From: Enoplolaimus lenunculus
Lineage: Eukaryota; Nematoda; Enoplea; Enoplida; Thoracostomopsidae
Length of the DNA: 64,000 nucleotides
Assembly (NCBI GenBank): GCA_030248215.1
Contig: JASANG010004127.1
Coordinates: 96,470-160,469, forward strand
Direction: 5' to 3'
The notes beneath the pieces are model-generated. The model was not told the DNA's origin and made no database searches. It was given only the letters and a program-made list of their open reading frames with translations. The translations under genes were made by a program, and so were the position numbers. Shown here piece by piece: positions 1 to 10,500 of the stretch. The stretch's first letter is position 1. Every line of letters begins with the position of its first letter.

Positions 1-135
1 GGTTAAGCCTAAAGCCTAAGCTTAAGCCTAAGCCTAAGTTTAAACCTAAGAAAAGCAAAAAATTAGTCTAAAGCTAAAAGCTTATTCTATTGTAATCCCG
101 CAGAAAAACTATCCGCCTTAGATCTCTACATGGGC
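1..135 (+). mobile_element. Family A telomere-motif MITE, right part, cut by window edge
   Basis: GCCTAA-type repeats are followed by the conserved right half of the family (AAGCAAAAAATTAGTCTAAA, then a run ending CCGCCTTAGATCTCTACATG and GGC). The left TIR lies outside the window. The family is described at 3013-3221. Confidence 0.7.
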
Positions 136-411
136 TGAAGACATTTATGCTTTCGGCGCTATTTCTAAACCTAAAAATATCGAAATATTTGCTAAACCCG
201 ATTTGAAAAGTGTATCATTTCGTCAGCTACTAAACGCTTGTTTCCGCCGGAAAAAATACTGGATCCGCCGCTATCGCAAGTCCGTGTAGCACTTATCATC
301 TGTCAGTGATCACTAGAGTCAGTGAGAGCTTCGAAGCTATAGCACCTTATCCATTTATATGGTCAATTATGCCAATTTTGACGTCCTCAGCTGAAATGGT
401 TTGCTTGTGTT

Positions 412-575
412 GGCCAATGTAAAGTACAGAGACGGAACAGTATTATAAGCTTATTCCTAAGCCTAAGCCTAAGCCTAAGCCTATGCGTAAGCCAAGCAAA
501 AAATAGTCTAAAGCGTAAGCTTATTCAATTCTAGTCTCACAGAAAAACATTCCGCCTTTGATCTTTACATAGGCC
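412..575 (+). mobile_element. Family A telomere-motif MITE, full length
   Basis: The left end GGCCAATGTAAAGTACAGAG is matched in inverse by the right end (CCGCCTTTGATCTTTACATA then GGCC). The interior holds five GCCTAA-type units. The flanks CTTGTGTT (left) and CTTGTTTT (right) look like an 8-bp target-site duplication with one mismatch. Confidence 0.8.
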
Positions 576-1110
576 CTTGTTTTAAAACCTGTTAGCCTAA
601 CTGGTCATATAGGTACTACATTAGCTTCAAACCAAATCACTATCTTCCCCCTCTCAATTGTATCACAGCAGTTGCCAATAGTTACCATTGAACTGTAAAA
701 ATAACTAATTTTACTTCAGCTTAAAAACTATCTGAGTTGATGAGTGTAATTTTAAACTTAAGCTTATATATATTTATTCATAATTATCTTCAAAGTAGGC
801 ATATAATTAAGTTTGTCGCATAATTATTTCTTTCAATAGGCCAGCCTCCTGAGAAAACTTCGTTTTAAACCGTGGTTCAATTAAATAACATGTCCCAAAC
901 GCTAGCGAAGTCTATGGACTAACCCTAGGCCCAAGTAGAAAGCGAGTGTCTTTTGGCGATGGCCGAAAGCCTACGACTCATGGATTACTCGGTCCATATG
1001 CGGACGTTTGGTGAATAGTTAAACAGATTTGGGATATAGTTTCATTTATAGGACCGACCCTGGAAAGCTAGTACTATCTAATCGCTTGAGCCATCGTTTG
1101 ACTCGCCAAT
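576..1110. other. Intergenic, nothing recognised
   Basis: AT-rich sequence with no ORF of note, no known gene and no clear repeat. Confidence 0.5.
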
Positions 1111-1320
1111 CACTGCAAAAATAGGTGAGTCAAATTGGCTCTTGCCGAAGTAGGCTATACGGGACTGCGCAAACTGAGTCAAATTCAACTCCGCTAGAGT
1201 CAAATTCTGTCTCAGCAAGTCGCACGTTTGATTCTGGCGGAGCCGAATTTGACTCAATTTGTGTATTCTGGTAGTGCCTATTTCGGAGACAGTCAATTTG
1301 ACACACCATTTTTAGCAGTG
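1111..1320. mobile_element. Family B foldback MITE
   Basis: It starts CACTGCAAAAATAGGTGAGT and ends with the inverse (ACACACCATTTTTAGCAGTG). Each arm contains GAGTCAAATT / GACTCTGGCGGAGTC-type palindromes, so the whole element can fold on itself. No coding capacity. Confidence 0.75.
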
Positions 1321-1430
1321 ACCCAGTGAATCGAATTGTACTCTGGCGGAGTCAAATTCGGCTCAGTATGTGTAGTCCGATAGAGCCTATTTCGAAGACA
1401 GTCAATTTGACTCACCATTTTTTTGCAGTA
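1321..1430. mobile_element. Family B, extra right arm
   Basis: A second right half-element follows the full copy directly (CTGGCGGAGTC, then TGTGTAGTCC, ending CACCATTTTTTTGCAGTA). It probably arose by partial tandem duplication or deletion of a neighbouring copy. Confidence 0.65.
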
Positions 1431-2073
1431 TATATATTTTAATCAAAGACCATTTTTGACTGCAACTTCTGATAACAAAAGTTTTTAAAATATTATTGTT
1501 TACCTTTATATGTTTTATTGTTCTTCAGTCCTTGACATCTATTGATTCGACAGAAGAAAAAAGATGACAGCGGTGTGAACTGAAATATTTTTAAATACAA
1601 ATTCTTACAACGCGATCAACAGGAACTGGCCAAGGGGATTCGTGGGATTTACCCCCAGGAATTTTAAGAGATAAAAGACATTTTTAAGGGGGTTTCGAAT
1701 AATCTGCTGAATGTGAAAGGTTATTCATATTTCCCGTCGCTACGCTTGGTCATTAGAAATGTTTACAAGAAGTGTATACCCTGTCATAATGAAATTCTGG
1801 TTACAAATCTGTATGGGGGTCATGTGAAGTATAGCAGTTGATGGGTGTCTTTATTGTGATATTTTTTTAGTCTGTCTTACTTTAAGATTTTTTATTTTAT
1901 GACAACAAAAATGAAAAATATTAATATTAATAATCAGTGCTAATAGCGTTAGAATTTCATCAAATTTATATATACTTAATTTCTTATTAAAATTAATTTT
2001 ACCACCTTCAAAATGCTATTTAGTCAAAACTTAGCTGTTTTAGTGAAATTTCCATTGTCGAGTTAAAAGTCAA
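1431..2073. other. Intergenic, nothing recognised
   Basis: AT-rich, non-coding, no repeat family identified. Confidence 0.4.
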
Positions 2074-2472
2074 GACCAATGTAAACAGGGGCGGAACAGC
2101 ATTATAAGCATATTCCTAAGCATAAGCCTAAGCCTAAGCGTACGAATGAGCCTATTCCTAAGCCTAAGCCTAAACCTAAGTGTAAGAATGAGCATATTCC
2201 TAAGCCTAAGCCTAAGCCTAAGCCTAAGCCTAAGCCTAAGCCTAAGCCTAAGCCTAAGCCTAAGCCTAAGCCTAAGCCTAAGCCTAAGCATAAGCCTAAG
2301 CCTAAGCGTAAAAATGAGCCTATTCCTAAGCCTAAGCCTAAACCTAAGCGTAAGAATGAGCATATTCCTAAGCCTAAGCCTAAGCCAAGCAACAAAAATT
2401 AGTCTAAAGCTTAAGCTTACTCTATTGCAGTCCCACAGAAAAACGATCCGGCCCCTGATCTTTACATGGGCC
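2074..2472 (+). mobile_element. Family A telomere-motif MITE with long telomere-like array
   Basis: Left end GACCAATGTAAACAGGGGCG and right end (GGCCCCTGATCTTTACATGG then GCC) are inverse repeats. The interior is the purest GCCTAA array in the window, bordered on both sides by degenerate blocks carrying AAGAATGAGC and ATATTCC. No clear target-site duplication remains. Confidence 0.85.
2201..2288 (+). repeat. Near-perfect (GCCTAA)n array, nematode telomere motif
   Basis: About 14-15 uninterrupted units of TAAGCC, which is TTAGGC on the other strand. The array lies inside a family A MITE, not at a chromosome end: unique sequence continues on both sides. The leucine/arginine-rich and serine-rich ORFs here are translation artefacts. 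Confidence 0.95.
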
Positions 2473-3004
2473 CATTTTTGGAACCTAAATTGTGGTACCC
2501 CTGTATTTGCTCAACTGGTCAACGGCTTGTTCTAACGTATATTAGTCATAGAGGCTTGAACAGGTTTCGCTACCATCATGTTTATTTTAAATTTTAATCT
2601 TTTAAAAACAGTCATATATTTCTAAATTTTTCCAAACGTGCATTCAGTAATAAATTACAGGCTGTACACAGTTCCAAGCTCCGGTTTCTATTAATATAAT
2701 GTTTGGCATCTGGAAAGCGCTCTCAAACACGCCGTAGAAAATTAGTTTGTCTAAGGAAAGATTGTCACAGCGTATGTTAGTTACAGGGACATGCCGTTTT
2801 GCCGCTTGATTCCGATGTACAGGGTCGGGGCTGCGCCTTGCAGGTCTCTCTATGAGCCATCGAGGGCCTTAAGAGGCACAACAACGATTATTACACTTTG
2901 GCGGGGTGTCGGCAGTCGGTTAATCAGAAATTTACGGCAGGTGAATTTACAGGTTTAATAGAGAATTTATGGACGATCACAAGATATTTAGATGACACAT
3001 TGTG
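2473..3004. other. Intergenic, nothing recognised
   Basis: No gene or clear repeat seen. Confidence 0.4.
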
Positions 3005-3012
3005 AGCAGAGC

Positions 3013-3221
3013 GGCCAATGTAAAAAACAGGGTCGAAACAGTATTATAAGCATATTCTTAAGCCTAAGCCTAAGCCTAACCCTAAGCATAAGCGTAAGAA
3101 TGAGTTTATTCCTAAGCCTAAACCTAAAGCCTAAGCCAAGCAAAAAAATTAGACTAAAGCGTAAGCTTACTCTTTTCTAGTCCCACAAGAAAATGTTCCA
3201 CCCCTGATCTTTACATGGGCC
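3013..3221 (+). mobile_element. Family A telomere-motif MITE with perfect 8-bp target duplication
   Basis: A type copy for the family. It is flanked by AGCAGAGC at 3005-3012 and again at 3222-3229. The ends are inverse repeats (GGCCAATGTAAAAAACAGGG / CCCCTGATCTTTACATGGGC then C). The order inside is TIR, TATTATAAGCATATTC, GCCTAA-like units, AAGCAAAAAAATTAG, right TIR. An 8-bp duplication is usual for hAT elements (known of the superfamily), but the GGCC terminus is not the usual hAT CAGGG, so the superfamily is left open. Confidence 0.92.
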
Positions 3222-3563
3222 AGCAGAGCGAACGAGAAGCTTACGGTATTTTTGAAAATCACAATATTAATGTTTGTTTTCAAATGGATTCGTTTACGGA
3301 AACATTTATACAACTTGGAAGTTGCGCCTGGTGAGGCTTCTATAAGACCGAATCAGGCCCCTGAAGGATTGATAAGGTACTGTGTGATTCACCGGGACCT
3401 CTTGTTCTTTCTGGAGGCTCGTGAGTCGTTCCTCGGATGCCCTATTCATTAGTAATAAGTAATCTAATTATTAATCTGGTCAAACTTATTTTGTGTACCT
3501 TTGCCAATTCGAGGTTTTAGAGAGTTTGAAGGTTATCAGACTTTTACACCAATTTTTGTACCA
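3222..3563. other. Intergenic, nothing recognised
   Basis: A 66-residue ORF (3252-3452) has no recognisable domain. Confidence 0.4.
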
Positions 3564-3762
3564 TACTGCAAAAAATGATGAGTGAAATTGACTCTCTCTG
3601 AAGTAGGCTTTTCCTGACTACACAAACTGAGTCAAAATTTGACTCCGCCAGAGTCAACTTCAACTCAATTTGACTCTGGCGAGGTCGAATTTTGACTCAG
3701 TTAGGTAGTCAAGAAAAGTCCATTTCAGAGAGTGTCAATTTGACTCACCATTTTTGGCAGTG
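3564..3762. mobile_element. Family B foldback MITE
   Basis: TACTGCAAAAAATGATGAGT at the left is mirrored by TCACCATTTTTGGCAGTG at the right. GAGTC/GACTC palindromes fill the arms. Confidence 0.8.
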
Positions 3763-3853
3763 CAGCGTGACCAAAGACTTGTTGAGTCTGAAGGACGTTA
3801 GCTTCGGCACTGCTTAAACAGTTACGCTAAGCTTTAGACTAAATATTTTTCCT

Positions 3854-4109
3854 TATACTTTAAATTCCAATGAGTTGATTAATCAACTCAGATAGAGAAT
3901 TAGCTATTTCGGGGTGTTTCTGAGTTAATAAAAGTAAATATTAACTCACTCTGCGCTGATTTATTTCCGCGTGAGTTGATTACTAAACTCAGAATAACTA
4001 CATTCAATTGAGAATTCTGAGTTCTTAAAGAACTAATTTAGTGCTCAGACTGTTGAGAGCATTCAACTCATTCTGAGTTAAAATCAGTTCACTGGTATTT
4101 ACAGTGTAC
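3854..4109. mobile_element. Family C foldback MITE
   Basis: The left arm carries GAGTTGATTAATCAACTCAG and the right arm carries CTCATTCTGAGTTAAAATCA before the terminal TTTACAGTGTA. Many GAGTT/AACTC units make the element self-complementary. Its ends resemble those of family B (CACTGYAAA). Confidence 0.75.
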
Positions 4110-4324
4110 GGATAAGTTTAGTCCTAAGCTGGACTGATGCTTATCCTTACACTGAGGTCAGATACTTTAGGCTATGCTTAGGCATAGGAATATGCTTCAC
4201 TTCTTACGCCTCTCAAAAGTTAAACTTTGATCGTTTTAGCTGCAGTCAGATAATTTGTAAAAAAGATCAAAACGCGATCCGATATTTGAGGTATTTAACT
4301 TGAATTTTCTAAACTTATAAGGTT

Positions 4325-4497
4325 CAGGCTCGCAGCCAGCTCGCCTTGCCCGGACGGCCGGGCTAAAAATTTTCAGGACAGGCATACAAGGGTTTTCGTT
4401 GACTTACAAGCAAGGTTGAAACTATCCAAGTGGAACTAGTACTTTTCCAAGGGGGGCTGATCCCTCTGCCCCCGGCTACTCCTTGGCTACGGGCCCG
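4325..4497. mobile_element. Family D hAT-like MITE
   Basis: It starts CAGGCTCGCAGCCAGCTCGC and ends CCTTGGCTACGGGCCCG, which is the inverse. The interior contains the family hallmarks ACTTACAAGCAAGGTTGAAA and a C-run. The family assignment rests on the perfect 8-bp duplication of the 29947 copy. Confidence 0.7.
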
Positions 4498-4903
4498 ATT
4501 TAGGCATCGAGAAATTTTTTTGTCAGCTCGGATCACGCAGATTTACCGTCAAAAGTATACTTATCCTTTATCACTTTAGAAATTTCAGGCATCAACATAT
4601 AGCGCGCATATCACATATTTTTTGTATGTTTTCCAATGAATATATGACGCGTTGTCATTTGACAATATTCAACTTTTAGTCAAAATTTTACTAAAATTCT
4701 AGTTTTAAAAGTGATTTTTTTACTAAAAACCTTATATGAATAATGAATTTTAGACAGATTATGCTTTGCTGATGGGCCCTGTGTTTGTGTCTAGGGTGGA
4801 GACGGGACTTGTGTAACCACGCTAAGTTGGCGTTACAGATCTGTTCGTTACCTTTCGAACGATAGAATAATTTTAGTCAAGTCGACGGTACGTCAATTCG
4901 ACG

Positions 4904-5303
4904 GGGGTACGGAATCTGGACCCCCCTAGGAGTTTGACAAACAGTGGTTCATCCTATAGATCTCGAAGAGCTGAATTCAACGGCACCATTTTTATGGCTG
5001 CATGAGCAACGGTTCAGAAGTTAAGGCCTTCGAAATTATAGTGCAAACACGCACAGATTAGAACAGGAAGTATTTATCAATCACATGTTTGTAAAGTATA
5101 AGTTTAACCAGGTTTATTCCTTGCACAAATTTGATTGCTGTTTGTACACGTTTTGTATGGTAAAAAGTTAAAATTTAAAACGACATAACGATTGAATTGG
5201 GGATCCTGCAGTGCTAAAAATGGCATCGTTGAACTGATCGCGTCGAAGCCTATAAAATAAACTTTTTATTAAATTCCTAGGGAGGTCCATATTTAGTACC
5301 TCC
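4904..5303. mobile_element. Family I palindromic element
   Basis: GGTACGGAATCTGGACCCCC with CTAGGAG at the left mirrors CCTAGGGAGGTCC at the right. Inner parts also mirror (GAATTCAACGGCACCATTTT versus AAAAATGGCATCGTTGAACT). A related copy is at 30185-30600. Confidence 0.6.
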
Positions 5304-5921
5304 GCCTGTCAATTGTTTACAACTTTACAAAAATTACACTTTTTCCACTTTAAAGTATACATTTTCTAGCTAATCGACAATAAAACTTAGCTGGCTGAGT
5401 GTATAGAAATCCTACAGTAATTTTGCAACATTGCCTTTGTTGCAGCGACATGGCTTAAATCGACCTCGGACTCAAGTCGATGTTGGACTTATGTCAAGAG
5501 AAGGAGACATAACTTTACGAGTCGGAATTTTTGATAGAATTGGCAACCCTTGTAGGTGTAAACTGTGCCATTTTAAGGTTACCGTAAACCAGCCCAAAAT
5601 TGGCACACACTACTGCAACTATTGATTATCTGGGAATATTAAAATGCGTACTTAAAAGCACCGACACTCAGTCAAACCTACAAAACTTAAAATCCTATAT
5701 TGTGGCCAGTTTTATCGCTATGCCATTTGCTAATCGATTTACCTGTCGGCCTATTAAGAGTCCGAGTCGTTTTTGTTTTTACGGACATTTGACGACAGTT
5801 CCTAGTTGACGGGACTGATCCAGTTTACTATATGTCTATAAAATATACTTAATTGTTTGCTGCAATAAAGTTGATGCTACACTGTTCGACTATTTTAATC
5901 TCCAACGGCGCCGTCCGTTGT
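5304..5921. other. Intergenic, nothing recognised
   Basis: Two short ORFs (5431-5625, 5600-5809) have no recognisable domain and are treated as chance. Confidence 0.35.
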
Positions 5922-6189
5922 CGTCCGGCGCTGTCCACTGCCGTCCGACCTCGTCCGGCGCTGTCCACTGCCGTCCGACCTCGTCCGGCGCTGTCCACTG
6001 CCGTCCGACCTCGTCCGGCGCTGTCCACTGCCGTCCGACCTCGTCCGGCGCTGTCCACTGCCGTCCGACCTCGTCCGGCGCTGTCCACTGCCGTCCGACC
6101 TCGTCCGGCGCTGTCCACTGCCGTCCGACCTCGTCCGGCGCTGTCCACTGCCGTCCGACCTCGTCCGGCGCTGTCCACTGCCGTCCGAC
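5922..6189. repeat. 30-bp GC-rich minisatellite
   Basis: Eight identical 30-bp units (CCGTCCGACCTCGTCCGGCG plus CTGTCCACTG) at 5941-6180 with partial units on both sides. It is strongly GC-rich in an AT-rich region. The outer sequence (TACACTGT at the left, ACAGTGTA at the right) suggests that it expanded inside a small inverted-repeat element. The repetitive ORFs in four frames are artefacts. Confidence 0.9.
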
Positions 6190-6235
6190 GTCGACCAACG
6201 CTGTTCCCAACGGTACAGTGTATCATTTTGTAAAC

Positions 6236-7485
6236 GAAAGGTTTTGACTTCCGGTGCCGTGTGACGCCAGACGGCGATCTTGGCGTTTCAAATTGTACAT
6301 CTTACTTTAACTAGTACGCGTATATATCTGCATTATTAAAACTGGAACGCCCCACATACGTATTTTGGTCAGAGTTCCTGCTGTTGTAATGATTGTTTTA
6401 TATATAAACAAGAGACAGCATATATATGCAAATTAGAACACATTCTTAAAAAGTTTTGTGAAGAATATTTTAGTTGCAACCATGTTGACTAGTAATATGT
6501 AATTGTGACATATAATTTCACAACAGGAAAAAAACTATTAATGCAGCTTTGTGGAATTTTTGACGGAAGTTCCAAGTTTCACAGGGAACACTTTATTGCA
6601 AGTGCAATTTATGCAATTCGTACCCTCTGTCAACATTTTATCTAATCGAGTTTAGTTTTCTAGCTACGATTTCATTTCGTTAAGCCATTAACAATTATTT
6701 AATGTTCTAGCGAGCGATCGTCCATAGCGAACTGGAAATTTTTTGGCATTTAAAGCTTTTCAAACCCATAAAAGTGAATCTTTTTATTCGTTCAGAATTT
6801 CTGAGTTCTACCCCCTGTGCTCCAGATATTTCGAGTTTCAAATGATTTTACACAAAATGATTGAATTTCATATTTGTTATAAAACACAGCGTAACTTTTT
6901 TTACATTTTTAATTCTAAAATTCGAGTGAAAAATCATATTTTTCATTGAAATTGAAAAAAGTAAATAATTTCTCGGTTTTATTTGCGGTCACTTAATGTA
7001 TTTGTTGTGATTTTTCGTTATTAATATTTTTGAGACGTGAGAGGTGAAATTGACAAATTCACACGATATTCGACGTGGGCTGGCGTGTTTACCAGCGGCT
7101 AAATGTTTTGACAAAACTCCCAAAATACTTTCTTCCGTGCCCAACCATACTTGTGAGTCATCGAAACCCCTTTATGTCCCTTCTAAGAAAGGTTTATACC
7201 CCAAGAAAACCGAGCTGACTACGGACCTGTGCGAGCCCCGACATATCTAGAATTGAGCTTGTGGCTAGGTTTAGGCTCAAGCGTACGATAAGGCTTAGAT
7301 TTAGCTTTGGGGATGCATTTAATTTTGGGTTGGACTGAAAAAATAAAACTGATTTCAGAATTAAATAATTCTAGGTTTTGAAATCGTATAAACAGCACGT
7401 GTTGATTGTAAAATTTCTCGGTTTCTAATAGTAATAGATCTTTACTAAATATAAACCGTATAAATTTGAATCGAACCAAAACACA
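6236..7485. other. Caveolin 5' flank; includes a family J fragment
   Basis: About 6320-6420 carries ATTAAAACTGGAACG and CACATACGTATTTTGG, matching the ends of family J (see 9491-9749). Otherwise AT-rich with no gene. A promoter for the caveolin gene should lie in the right part, but no TATA box or initiator can be defended. Confidence 0.45.
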
Positions 7486-7552
7486 ATGCCAAGCGACGAA
7501 TCTGCAGAGTCGCCAGATATATCAAGTACTACAGGTGCCAGCAGTCAACCGC

Positions 7553-7587
<35 letters not shown>

Positions 7588-10500
7588 AAGAAACAAATAA
7601 TAAATAATATAAAAAGTAAAATAATGAAAAAAGACACTGGTGAAAAATATGTTGCGAGAGACAAACCGAAACAACCACAACATCAACCAACGATTGACTT
7701 AATCAACCGGGATCCAAAGCGAATCAATGACGAGTTTATAACGGTAAGACTACTACAAGGCTTAAGGTTGGATCTTAGCATTTGGCTTTCAAGGCCTAAG
7801 CCCGTATTCTCCAATTTGTGTAGCACCTATCGCCATATTGGTGATAGGTCCTGTACCTTTGGAACCAGCAAGCGGTGTGGTTGGAAATTCAGCACATTAT
7901 TCGCGTTTGATTTGCTCTACTTCTGTACAAATTTTGAGATCTGCAATTGCAAATGTTCGTCAGTTTGCAAACCTATCGCTAACTGATGATAGGTTCTATA
8001 CGCATTTGAGTAGGTATATGGGCCCTAGGATGAATGAAACGGATATAGCGAACAGATATGTTTAAAGTTACACTTGTTTGGGATAATTGTTCCGTTGACA
8101 GGCGTAGCGATAGTATAAGCATATTTCTAAGCATAAGCAAAAAAGTAGTCTAAACCTTCGGCTTATCCTGTTGGAGTCGGACAGATAAACGGCACGCTCC
8201 TCAAAGTAAACATTGTATTATAGATCTGCCATTGGGCGATACGCGGTATATCTATTACAGAAGCAGTGGAACCGGTTAGATTCGATGTCCGACACCATAA
8301 ACCGGATACCTTTCCGATTTTGTCACGGTAGTGTATTTTAGACCCTTGTTAACAATAGGGCCTGCTTAAGCCTAAGTTAAACCTACGCCTAAACCTAAAA
8401 TTTAAACGTTAGCTTAAGCCGATATATAAGCCTAAGCTTTCCAGTCTCTATAACTCCCCCAGTCCCGTTGTCTCCCAGATGGGTATGCCCTTATGATTAA
8501 CATGAACCATATTTTATGCTTTCAGATCGACTTTTCCGACATTTTCGCAGAACCGGATCCAAATATGCACAGTTTTAATCTGGTTTGGGAATTAAGCTAC
8601 GATGTAAGTTTACTGCGTTCTGCTTCTACCATTAAAAAGTTGAATGTTTAAGTAAAAATGTCTTAAAATCAGTTCGAATTTTTTATGAAATTAAAAATTA
8701 AAAAGTTGAAATAAAATTTCAAATTCATTTATTTTTGCTATCTTTGAACCACTGTATAACGATTTGAAAAACATTCGATATGGTTAAGCAAATTGCCCAA
8801 TATCATGCGTACACTAGGAATGAACAGTGAAGCCGAAAAAGCTTCAGTGTCCATCACACTACCCTTTCAAAAGTAACCTGATGTACGAATATTGTGAAAT
8901 TTGCATTACCGATCAGGCACGTAGCCAGAATTTCTTTTCCGAAGCAGTGGCAGATCCAAGAGTGGCACTCCGGCCTTCCGTAGGATATAATCTTGCAATA
9001 GAAATTTTATTGACTTCTACGACTCTGATGATTGACTCTAAATTCTTTTTTGATTGCCGTGAAATTTCAAAGGGATATTTTCCATCAATCCATTTTCTTG
9101 TATGCACCTCTGTTTCCGATAAGAATAGCACATTTCATGCATTGTCTGAGGGTCAGCTATTTTGCTTAACATTTCTCAGCACAAGGGAAACTACAACCAA
9201 CCCAACTCAAACGTCAAGTATTTGAAGTTAAAGTGCTTACCCGAGCGGTGACGGTAAGGCCGCTCATCTGAGACACCAAAGGTCAGAAAATATTCATGCA
9301 AAAAAAGGGTTGATAGAAAAAATTTTCAATTACTGTCTAGAAAATTTAGTAGTAAATGTAGCTGCACGCATGTGTAATTTTCGCAATGCGATGTGTTTTG
9401 CATATGTTCAATACGGTTTTGAAACCGTCGCAAAAACCATATTGGCGCCTTAATGTTTTCGTTTTGCATACGCATAAAATTGCGTTAATCTATATATTAA
9501 AGTTGGAACGATCCACATCCATATTTTGGGCAACTTTCCAGCATTACTTTGTTTACAATAATTTCTTAAGAAATACACGTGATTGTTCTATGAAAAGAAA
9601 ATTTGCAAAGAAATTTTTGTGGTTTTGCTAACTTTTGCGCATTGCGCAAAGCTGTCAGACTAGTATAAACTATGTCTATATGAATGTTTGTTCAACGCTC
9701 GAACGATGCCCAAAATACGTATGTGGAGCATTCCAGCTTTAATAATATAAATTATTTTCAGGTTTTCACCGTTGTCAAACACTGGACGTACAAAATTTTA
9801 TCGTTGATCGTTGGCATTCCAGCAGCAATCTTCTGGGGTATCACAATGGCGATGTGTTCGTGCTGCAGTATTTGGTGCTTCAAACCAACAGTTCAATGCC
9901 AGCGAATACAGTATCGTTGTATTGGACAAGTAAGAACGGCCGCTGGGTATACTTGTCGAGGGCCGCTGTCTGCTGCAACCGGTCAGCGGAAGCCGCCGAT
10001 CGCCGCTGCACGACCTGCCGTACGTCACAAATGGAAGCAAATTAATAACGTCATGCTCGGTGGCGTACGCCAGCGTGCAAAAGCGTTCGGCACCGCGTGT
10101 CACACAAAGTGTTTTGTTGACATGACGCACGGCAGCGTCCGTTGCCGCACGACAGCGTCCGTTGCCGCACGACAGCGTCCGTTGCCGCACGACAGCGTCC
10201 GTTGCCGCACGACAGCGTCCGTTGCCGCACGACAGCGTCCGTTGCCGCACGACAGCGTCCGTTGCCGCACGACAGCGTCCGTTGCCGCACGACAGCGTCC
10301 GTTGCCGCACGACAGCGTCCGTTGCCGCACGACAGCGTCCGTTGCCGCACGACAGCGTCCGTTGCCGCACGACAGCGTCCGTTGCCGCACGACAGCGTCC
10401 GTTGCCGCACGACAGCGTCCGTTGCCGCACGACAGCGTCCGTTGCCGCACGACAGCGTCCGTTGCCGCACGACAGCGTCCGTTGCCGCACGACAGCGTCC

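Noticed and set aside
2074-2472. Real chromosome end or old telomere fusion point
   Set aside because: The TTAGGC repeats lie between transposon TIRs with unique DNA on both sides, and many copies occur in both orientations.
2070-2535. Leucine/arginine- and serine-rich ORFs on both strands
   Set aside because: They are translations of the GCCTAA array in a MITE and have no other support; the same holds for ORFs at 10743-11036, 31314-31508 and 38099-38314.
5849-6247. Four overlapping repetitive ORFs of 106-126 aa
   Set aside because: The 30-bp unit is a multiple of three, so all frames stay open by construction.
8827-9225. 132-aa ORF in caveolin intron 2
   Set aside because: No recognisable domain; flanked by transposon-like words and within an intron.
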